Shown piece after piece: positions 13,104-13,597 of a stretch of DNA of 13,597 nt. Source of the DNA: an uncultured Amaricoccus sp. (lineage in GTDB: Bacteria > Pseudomonadota > Alphaproteobacteria > Rhodobacterales > Rhodobacteraceae). Under the pieces are notes generated by a model. That model was not told where the DNA came from. It made no database searches and saw only the letters and a list, made by a program, of their open reading frames with translations. Location of the stretch: the NCBI RefSeq assembly GCF_937858865.1, contig NZ_CALLYO010000275.1, forward strand, positions 1-13,597, read 5' to 3'. Every line of letters starts with the position of its first letter. The first letter of the stretch is position 1. The translations under genes and the position numbers were made by a program.

Positions 13104-13379
13104 ATGCAGGACGACGGCTTCACGCTCGACCACCGCATGCTGGCCGCGCTGGCGCGCGAGGTCGAGGGCGCCGACCCGATCGCCTGGGGCGGAACCGGGC
13201 TCGACCGCGACACGGTCTACGACCTCATCGCCTCGCAGATCGCCGAGACCTTCGCCGGCTACGAGGCGGGCGGCGTCGCCCGCGACCGCCAGCTCCTCGT
13301 CGCGCTCGCGACCGTGGTGAAGCTCACGGTGGAGAACTTCGTCCTCCACCAGCGCCTGCTGCGCCGGCCGCAATCCTGA
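13104..13379 (+). CDS. Small acidic protein of unknown function
   Basis: This 91-residue protein has the frame ATG at 13104 to TGA at 13379. GGAGGG lies at 13095-13100, only three bases before the ATG; a GTG at 13080 would add eight residues without a better ribosome-binding site. The sequence is soluble and predicted helical. An N-terminal acidic stretch (MQDDGFTLDHRMLAALAREVEG) is followed by DPIAWGGTGLDRDTVYDLIASQI, then a C-terminal helix rich in aliphatic residues and basic at its end (LLVALATVVKLTVENFVLHQ, then RLLRRPQS). There is no signal peptide, membrane span, cysteine or known motif. I do not recognise it. Codon use and G+C at third positions look native. It stands alone after the sigma remnant. 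A TAGGCT at 13065-13070 could be a -10 box, with no convincing -35. Confidence 0.7.
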   Translation: MQDDGFTLDHRMLAALAREVEGADPIAWGGTGLDRDTVYDLIASQIAETFAGYEAGGVARDRQLLVALATVVKLTVENFVLHQRLLRRPQS

Positions 13380-13581
13380 CACGTCCCGGGAGCCGGCCCC
13401 CGCCCGGAAGCGGCGCGCCGGCCGCCCGCGTACGTCACCCGCGCGCCCGCGGCGCCCGTCACCACCCGCGAATGCTCGACCGTCCCCCACCCGCACCGCG
13501 ACGACGACGGGAACCGCCGTCGCCCCACCTCCACGCCAAGGCTTTCATACAGGCAGAAACCCTATCGAGCAGACGAGGGGC

Positions 13582-13597
13582 CCCGCCAACAGGCGGG
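13582..13597. terminator. Terminator-like hairpin running off the window end
   Basis: CCCGCC (13582-13587), loop AACA and GGCGGG (13592-13597) form a stem that could extend outward, since GGGGC precedes it, but the window ends. It may end the transcript of a minus-strand gene beyond the edge. Bases 13380-13581 hold no gene I can support. Confidence 0.4.

Noticed and set aside
1..13597. CRISPR array, insertion sequence, tRNA or rRNA gene
   Set aside because: No regularly spaced repeats, transposase motifs, terminal repeats or cloverleaf-type sequence were seen on either strand.

Overview
The window comes from a bacterium with very high G+C (by eye about 70% or more, not computed) and dense, short-spaced genes. 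The gene content and protein style point to an alphaproteobacterium. The pointers are the L28 sequence, a MeaB GTPase, a PstA with a long periplasmic insert, a PstC with extra N-terminal helices, and a four-unit Pho box. L28 resembles Rhodobacterales versions from memory, but no species-level call is possible.

Left third (1-4085). On the minus strand lie a partial Uma2-type nuclease gene cut by the window edge, rpmB (ribosomal protein L28) with its own promoter and a structured leader, and meaB (GTPase chaperone of B12-dependent mutases). Diverging from meaB on the plus strand are a secreted DUF3108-type protein and kynU (kynureninase, GTG start).

Middle (4086-7518). A compact vapBC toxin-antitoxin pair has its own promoter, and an inverted repeat lies inside the -35/-10 spacer. 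It ends in a double hairpin, followed by a conspicuously A+T-rich island. On the minus strand come a TauE/SafE permease, aroQ (type II dehydroquinase) upstream of it in the same transcription unit, a 34-residue single-pass membrane protein, and rnd (RNase D, probable TTG start).

The 362-base gap 7519-7880 between divergent rnd and pstS holds a candidate rnd promoter, an inverted repeat in the rnd leader and, next to pstS, four 11-bp PhoB half-sites followed by a -10 box. No gene is seen in it.

Right part (7881-13597). pstSCAB is a complete high-affinity phosphate importer read as one operon: a hairpin lies between pstS and pstC, pstC and pstA overlap by ATGA, and the pstB ribosome-binding site lies on the pstA stop. 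The usual phoU/phoB genes do not follow. PstB has Cys in place of the invariant Walker A glycine before the lysine.

After pstB comes a carboxymuconolactone decarboxylase/AhpD-like gene behind a textbook ECF41 promoter (TGTCACA, 16 bases, CGTC). The expected ECF41 sigma-factor gene behind it is reduced to a GTGA-overlapping start and a C-terminal scrap ending in an NPD(K/N)L-type motif. This gutted sigma/target pair is the most interesting item in the window. A 91-residue protein of unknown function follows. The last ~218 bases hold no gene that I can support, only half of a terminator-like hairpin at the very end.
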